NCBI GenBank assembly: GCA_002363955.1
Contig: DEXE01000005.1
Location: forward strand, 394-56,990
DNA from: Methylophaga sp. UBA3192
GTDB lineage: Bacteria > Pseudomonadota > Gammaproteobacteria > Nitrosococcales > Methylophagaceae
DNA: 56,597 bases
Direction: 5' to 3'
The position numbers and the translations under genes were made by a program. This document shows positions 51,910-56,597 of the stretch, in pieces. The notes below the pieces were generated by a model. The model saw only the letters and a program-made list of their open reading frames with translations, searched no databases and was not told where the DNA came from. How positions within the stretch are numbered: the stretch's first letter is position 1; each line of letters starts with the position of its first letter.

Positions 51910-52226
51910 AGGGCTTGTTGATCTTTCAGAGCCGCCTCTGTTGTGACTGAAAATGCACCAATCAAGGCGCGAAGAGTGTGATTTAGTCGTTCTAAATAAA
52001 CGACAAGCAACACAGGCCGGCGCGCGCCTCCCTGGCGCGCCGGCATACAGTCCATCCGTGGACATAAGTGGTGCATTTTCAGCCACAACCCGCAGGGCTG
52101 GGACTATTTTTCCGCCCCACGGCGTTGGAAATGAATTATGTAGAACAACTACATCGCATCATTTCCGCCTTGTTGGACGGAAAAATAGCCTCCAGCAGTG
52201 GTGGCTCTGAAAGATCAACAAGCCCT
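51910..52226. repeat. Hairpin-rich dispersed repeat, copy 2
   Basis: About 317 bp with perfect 24-bp inverted ends (51910-51933 and 52203-52226; outermost AGGGCTTGTTGATC). It is the reverse complement of copy 1 over most of its length and carries an extra segment of about 50 bp with a GC-rich stem, CCGGCGCG/CGCGCCGG, near 52019-52045. It lies between the globin gene and the end of pycB. Confidence 0.85.
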
Positions 52227-52239
52227 AGCATGAGGTTCA

Positions 52240-54030
52240 TTAAGCAATTTCAATCAACACCTCACCGGGTGTGACCCGATCACCTTTGCTGACATGGATT
52301 GCTTTGATTTCTCCATCAATATTGGCCAGTAATTCGGATTCCATTTTCATCGCTTCAATAATCATGGTTGATTGACCGGAAGCCACCTTATCACCAACAT
52401 TCACTAATACTTCAACCACATTGCCCGGTAACGGCGTGCTGACATGACCCGGATCGCTGGCTTTTTTACGGCCTTGTTGCGCGCCATCCGAGACAAATTC
52501 ACCGATGGTTTCAAATACGACCTCTTCAGGCATACCATCGACTGATATATACATTTTGCGTTTCCCACCACCCACATCACCGACACCAGTAATGGCGACA
52601 TCATAGGTTTCACCATGAACATCGACTTTGAACTCAGTGGAAACGGTGCCTGAAGCCTTATCCTTACTCGCTGGAATCAACGGTTCAGGTTGCAACGTGC
52701 CATCCAGACGTTGTTGCAGGAATTCACGACCGATATCCGGGAACATGGCAAAGGTCAACACATCCTCTTCGCAGGTGGCCAGATCGCCAATTTTCGCCCG
52801 GAGCTTTTCCATTTCCGGTGCAATGGAATCCGCTGGGCGTGACTCCATCACCGTTTCATTCCCAATCGCCTTACGCTGCAGTTCGGCATTAATCGGTGCC
52901 GGTGGTTGACCGTAGCCACCCAGCAAATAACGCTTAACCTCATTGGTTATGGTTTTATAGCGCTCACCACTTAATACGTTATACACCGCCTGCGTGCCAA
53001 CGATTTGTGAGGTTGGCGTGACCAAGGGTGGAAAGCCCAGATCTTCACGCACTCGCGGAATTTCAGCAAAAACATCACGAATACGATCCAAAGCATTCTG
53101 CTCTTTCAGCTGATTCGCCAGATTGGACATCATCCCCCCCGGCACCTGATTGATTTGCACGGACACATCTTCGCGGGTGAACTCGCTTTCAAACTGATGA
53201 TATTTTTTACGCACTTCACGGAAATAATCAGCAATTTCCGACAGTAAATTCAAATCCAATCCGGTATCCCATTCAGTTCCTTTTAGCGCCGCCACCTGAC
53301 TTTCAGTAGCAGGATGACTGGTGCCGCCAGCAAACGCGGATATGGCTGTATCAATCCGGTCAACGCCTGCTTCAATGGCTTTTAACTGACAAAGCGGTGC
53401 CAGACCAGATGTGGAGTGACTATGAATCACCAACGGCAAATCCACAGCGGATTTAATCGCTTTAACCAGCTCATAGGTTGGATACGGGGCCAGCAGACCA
53501 GCCATATCTTTTATCGCAATGGAATCCGCCCCCATATCCCGGAGGGTTTTGGCCTGCTCAACAAATAATTCAGGTGTGTGTACCGGACTGGTGGTATAGC
53601 TGATGGTGCCCTGGGCATGTTTACCGGCATCTTTCACGGCTTTTAAAGCAGTTTCCAGATTACGCATATCGTTTAATGCATCAAAAACTCGGAATACATC
53701 GATGCCATTTTCTGCGGCTTTGGCGACAAAAGCTCTGACCACATCATCGGCATAATGCCGGTAACCCAACAGGTTTTGACCACGCAATAACATTTGCAGA
53801 CGCGTATTTGGTAAAACGCCTTTTAATAAACGTAAACGCTGCCAGGGATCTTCTTTCAGATAACGCACGCAGGCATCAAAAGTCGCCCCGCCCCAGACTT
53901 CCAATGACCAGTAGCCGACGCGGTCCAGCTTTTCACAGATCGGTAACATGTCATCGGTACGCATACGGGTAGCAATCAATGATTGATGTGCATCACGCAG
54001 TGTCACATCGGTAACTTGGATTTGTTTCAT
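52240..54030 (-). CDS. pycB: Pyruvate carboxylase subunit B (carboxyltransferase and biotin carrier)
   Basis: A 596-residue protein. The N-terminal carboxyltransferase domain has VTLRDAHQSLIATRM and GGATFDACVRYLKEDPW, followed by a PYC_OADA conserved region and a C-terminal biotinyl domain with IEAMKMESE (biotinylated Lys). With PycA it makes oxaloacetate from pyruvate and bicarbonate. An oxaloacetate decarboxylase alpha subunit (OadA) is closely similar, but the adjacent biotin carboxylase and LysR gene, without oadB or oadG, favour two-subunit pyruvate carboxylase. It is 25 bp after pycA. It supplies C4 acids to a methylotroph growing on C1 compounds. Confidence 0.92.
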   Translation of the reverse strand: MKQIQVTDVTLRDAHQSLIATRMRTDDMLPICEKLDRVGYWSLEVWGGATFDACVRYLKEDPWQRLRLLKGVLPNTRLQMLLRGQNLLGYRHYADDVVRAFVAKAAENGIDVFRVFDALNDMRNLETALKAVKDAGKHAQGTISYTTSPVHTPELFVEQAKTLRDMGADSIAIKDMAGLLAPYPTYELVKAIKSAVDLPLVIHSHSTSGLAPLCQLKAIEAGVDRIDTAISAFAGGTSHPATESQVAALKGTEWDTGLDLNLLSEIADYFREVRKKYHQFESEFTREDVSVQINQVPGGMMSNLANQLKEQNALDRIRDVFAEIPRVREDLGFPPLVTPTSQIVGTQAVYNVLSGERYKTITNEVKRYLLGGYGQPPAPINAELQRKAIGNETVMESRPADSIAPEMEKLRAKIGDLATCEEDVLTFAMFPDIGREFLQQRLDGTLQPEPLIPASKDKASGTVSTEFKVDVHGETYDVAITGVGDVGGGKRKMYISVDGMPEEVVFETIGEFVSDGAQQGRKKASDPGHVSTPLPGNVVEVLVNVGDKVASGQSTMIIEAMKMESELLANIDGEIKAIHVSKGDRVTPGEVLIEIA

Positions 54031-54055
54031 TACAATTCTCCGGATCTAACTTGTT

Positions 54056-55471
54056 TTACCAGCCTGCATGGGCAGCAATGGCCGTAGCCAGGACTAATGC
54101 TAATGCGGTGGGATGACGTTTATCTGAATAGGTCAGTAATTCGGGATGGGCAGCCACAAAGCTGGTATCGAACTTTCCGGCTCTGAAATCAGGATGCTTG
54201 AGGATTTGCTGATAATAGCTGGCAGTGGTTTTAATGCCATGCAAACGCATATCGTCAAGCGCACGACGGCCACGATCCACCGCATCTTCCCAATCCAATG
54301 CCCAGACCACTAATTTCAAACACATCGAATCAAAATACGGTGGGATTTCATAACCTGTATAGATTGCCGTATCCACCCGAACTCCCGGTCCGCCGGGCGC
54401 ATAGTAATGGGTTATACGACCAAAGCTGGGCAAGAAATCATTTTTCGGATCTTCGGCATTGATACGGAACTGCAAAGCAAAACCACGATAGTGAATATCT
54501 TCCTGCCGGTAACGCAGCGTTTCACCGGCGGCTATGCGTAATTGTTCACGGACAATATCAATCCCGGTGATCTGTTCAGTGATGGTATGTTCGACCTGAA
54601 TACGGGTATTCATTTCCATGAAATACACCTGATTACCGGTCAGCAGAAACTCAACCGTTCCGGCATTTTCATAGCCGACCGCCTCAGTAGCTTTGACGGC
54701 CAGCCCACCAATATAATTGCGTTGCTCCGGAGTCAGTTGCGGGCTGGGAGCAATTTCAATCAGTTTCTGATTACGCCGTTGAATAGAACAGTCACGCTCA
54801 TATAGATGTACAACGTTGCCATGGCTATCAGCCAACACCTGCACTTCGATATGCCGCGGATTCACAATACACTTTTCCATAAACACTTCAGCTGAGCCAA
54901 AGGCTTTGGTCGCTTCAGAAATGACCCGAGGAAACTGCTGTTTGAGTTCTGCAGGCGTATCGCAACGACGAATGCCTCGACCACCACCACCGGAAGTGGC
55001 TTTGATCATGATGGGATAACCAATTTCCTCGGCAACCGTTAATGCTTCACTAATATCTTCAAGGTTACCGTCAGAACCGGGAGTGATTGGCACGCCAGCT
55101 TCACGCATGCTGTCACGAGCGGCTGTTTTATCGCCCATTTTTTCGATAACCGACGCTTTAGGACCTATAAAGATGATGCCGTTTTGTTCACATAATCGGG
55201 CAAACCTGGCGTTTTCAGAAAGAAAGCCATAACCGGGATGGATGGCATCACAGCCCGTCTCTACCGCCAGATTAACCAGTCGGACCGGATCCAGATAGCC
55301 TTCCAGCGGGTTTTCGCCCAACGAATAAGACTCGTCTGCACGTTTGACATGAAGGGCATAACGATCCGGTTCGGTATAAATGGCTACAGAACGAATACCC
55401 ATTTCGGAACAGGCCCGAATGATTCGGACAGCAATTTCGCCACGGTTGGCGATCAGAATTTTTTTCAACAT
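54056..55471 (-). CDS. pycA: Pyruvate carboxylase subunit A (biotin carboxylase)
   Basis: A 471-residue biotin carboxylase: KILIANRGEIAVRIIRACSE, the ATP-grasp loop SGGGGRGIRRC, FMEKCIVNPRHIEVQVLAD, and EMNTRIQVEHTITE in the active site. It carboxylates the biotin carried by PycB. The similar accC product is shorter and lies with accB, so the pycB neighbour decides the call. It diverges from a LysR gene, the arrangement known for pycR-pycAB in pseudomonads. Confidence 0.93.
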   Translation of the reverse strand: MLKKILIANRGEIAVRIIRACSEMGIRSVAIYTEPDRYALHVKRADESYSLGENPLEGYLDPVRLVNLAVETGCDAIHPGYGFLSENARFARLCEQNGIIFIGPKASVIEKMGDKTAARDSMREAGVPITPGSDGNLEDISEALTVAEEIGYPIMIKATSGGGGRGIRRCDTPAELKQQFPRVISEATKAFGSAEVFMEKCIVNPRHIEVQVLADSHGNVVHLYERDCSIQRRNQKLIEIAPSPQLTPEQRNYIGGLAVKATEAVGYENAGTVEFLLTGNQVYFMEMNTRIQVEHTITEQITGIDIVREQLRIAAGETLRYRQEDIHYRGFALQFRINAEDPKNDFLPSFGRITHYYAPGGPGVRVDTAIYTGYEIPPYFDSMCLKLVVWALDWEDAVDRGRRALDDMRLHGIKTTASYYQQILKHPDFRAGKFDTSFVAAHPELLTYSDKRHPTALALVLATAIAAHAGW

Positions 55472-55550
55472 AGCTCAGCCTCGGCCAAATTTGTTTGCTA
55501 AGCGTAGAGCAAATTAATGATAAACAAAAATCAATAAAATATAATTCATC

Positions 55551-55568
55551 GATAAGTAATAACTTATC
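55551..55568. promoter_or_regulatory. Candidate LysR operator between pycA and lysR gene
   Basis: GATAAGT-AATA-ACTTATC is a perfect 7-bp dyad (18 bp) containing a T-N11-A LysR motif, 23 bp before the regulator ATG and 80 bp before pycA. Confidence 0.5.
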
Positions 55569-55591
55569 AATCTATTTACAGGTGCAAAACC

Positions 55592-56533
55592 ATGGCACTC
55601 AGCCTACAACAATTATTATCTCGCCTGTCATTCAGACAAATGCAGGTATTTCAGGCGGTCTATCAACATAAGGGATATCGCAAAGCAGCGGAACATCTTG
55701 GCCTGACACAGCCTGCTGTCAGCTCGCAAATGCGCCATCTTGAAAACGCACTGGAACAACCGTTGTTTGAATATATTGGCCGTCAGCTATATTGCACCGA
55801 AGCGGGTGAGCGTGTTGCCGCGTTTATTGACCAGCTGTTTGGTCAAATGAGTGAGTTGCAAAGTGAATTGAATTTATTACGTGAAGCCCTTTCGGGCGAT
55901 TTAAGACTGAGTATTGTCAGCTCATCGCAAACTGTTGTGCCGCATTTGCTCAGCAGCTTCCTCGAAGAGTTTCCAACGGTCAATGTGCATATTGAAGTCG
56001 TTAATCGCAGTCAGGCTTTGGAGCGATTAAAACTGAATATTGATGATCTGGTCATTATGGCAATGGTGCCAGAAGGTCGGTCATTATCGACACTGCCGTT
56101 TCTGAATAACGAGTTGATTGCTGTTATACCCGCACAGCATGCGTTGTCAGAAAACATGAGCATATCCGCCAAACAGTTTTTTGCGGAACCAATGTTGATA
56201 CGCGAAAACGGTTCAGGGACAAGATTTGCTGTGGAGCATCACTGCCAGCAACATCGCCTGCAACTCAATCCACTAATGGAAATGGGCTCAAATGAGCTCA
56301 TTAAACACGCGGTCATTGCCGGTCTTGGTGTCGCGATTTTGCCAAGACTGAGTGTGATGGCGGAATTACAAACCGGCATACTCAAAACCGTGGCGATACC
56401 GGACTTTCCAATTCGCCGCTCCTGGTGTCTGGTACACCCTATGGGTAAATACCCTTCACGCGTGGCTCAGGCATTTATTGATCACATTTATGAAAGTCTG
56501 GAACAGATCCACACACATTTCATTGACGTTTAA
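55592..56533 (+). CDS. LysR-family regulator of pycAB (PycR/CbbR-like)
   Basis: A 313-residue LysR protein with an N-terminal winged helix (about 10-75: FRQMQVFQAVYQHKGYRKAA, LTQPAVSSQMRHLENALEQP) and a periplasmic-binding-type effector domain. FRQMQVFQAV resembles the CbbR/CfxR start. Divergent from pycA with a dyad between them, so it probably regulates pycAB and itself. The ligand is unknown. Confidence 0.92.
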   Translation: MALSLQQLLSRLSFRQMQVFQAVYQHKGYRKAAEHLGLTQPAVSSQMRHLENALEQPLFEYIGRQLYCTEAGERVAAFIDQLFGQMSELQSELNLLREALSGDLRLSIVSSSQTVVPHLLSSFLEEFPTVNVHIEVVNRSQALERLKLNIDDLVIMAMVPEGRSLSTLPFLNNELIAVIPAQHALSENMSISAKQFFAEPMLIRENGSGTRFAVEHHCQQHRLQLNPLMEMGSNELIKHAVIAGLGVAILPRLSVMAELQTGILKTVAIPDFPIRRSWCLVHPMGKYPSRVAQAFIDHIYESLEQIHTHFIDV

Positions 56534-56597
56534 GTCAAAAATATGACCCGGGAACATCCCTTTATTCATACCTCTGACCCGTCCTAAATAAGGTTGA

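Noticed and set aside
56429..56450. TACACCCTATGGGTA inside the LysR gene
   Set aside because: The spacing is 7-1-7, it is within coding sequence near the end of the gene, and no gene start follows; treated as chance.
1..56597. CRISPR arrays, rRNA genes, prophage structural genes
   Set aside because: No regularly spaced short repeats, rRNA sequence or phage head/tail genes were seen.

Overview
The window looks like the chromosome of a marine or halophilic methylotrophic gammaproteobacterium, most probably Methylophaga or a close relative. This is inferred from gene content: a XoxF methanol dehydrogenase, a trimethylamine dehydrogenase nearly the same as the Methylophilus enzyme, a haem dimethylamine monooxygenase set, the full N-methylglutamate pathway and a two-subunit pyruvate carboxylase. 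No 16S gene is present to confirm it.

Layout. 1-2038 is the right part of a GC-rich ISL3-family element of the ISPpu12 type (czcD-like tail, lspA, tnpA, right terminal repeat). 2039-6338 is AT-rich mobile DNA: an unknown coiled-coil protein, a MobV-like relaxase, an AlpA-like excisionase and a tyrosine integrase. It ends in a duplicated 3' part of tRNA-Asn followed by the original tRNA terminator, so the element extends to the left. 6.7-12.6 kb holds xoxF, a small unknown gene, glnK-amtB with a candidate sigma-54 promoter, and a metB-like gene.

From 13 to 52 kb lies a large methylated-amine catabolic region, nearly all on the minus strand. The trimethylamine operon (tmd, a DgcB-like Fe-S membrane protein, an LRV-repeat protein, etfB, etfA, ribH) converts TMA to DMA and passes electrons to the quinone pool. 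The DUF3445 operon converts DMA to methylamine. mgdABCD-gmaS-mgsABC converts methylamine through gamma-glutamylmethylamide and N-methylglutamate to C1 units and ammonium. Around these sit two Amt paralogues, an APC permease, a DMT exporter or importer, a TorF-type porin, a cupin, a group II truncated haemoglobin, and a folE2-ribBX operon that would supply pterin and flavin precursors.

The most notable signal is a recurring 16-bp palindrome, TAC-N10-GTA, of the NarL 7-2-7 type (TACYNCY-NN-RGNRGTA). It lies upstream of nearly every methylated-amine transcription unit but not upstream of xoxF, glnK-amtB, metB or pycA. A NarX/NarL-like two-component system that keeps NarL's DNA-contact residues is encoded in the same region, beside a membrane PAS-only protein. 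Together these look like a dedicated methylated-amine regulon.

Two full copies, one partial copy and one possible relic of a hairpin-rich repeat (about 270-320 bp) are scattered through the region; the terminal arms of the two full copies differ by compensating base changes. The right end carries pycA-pycB (anaplerosis) and a divergent LysR regulator.
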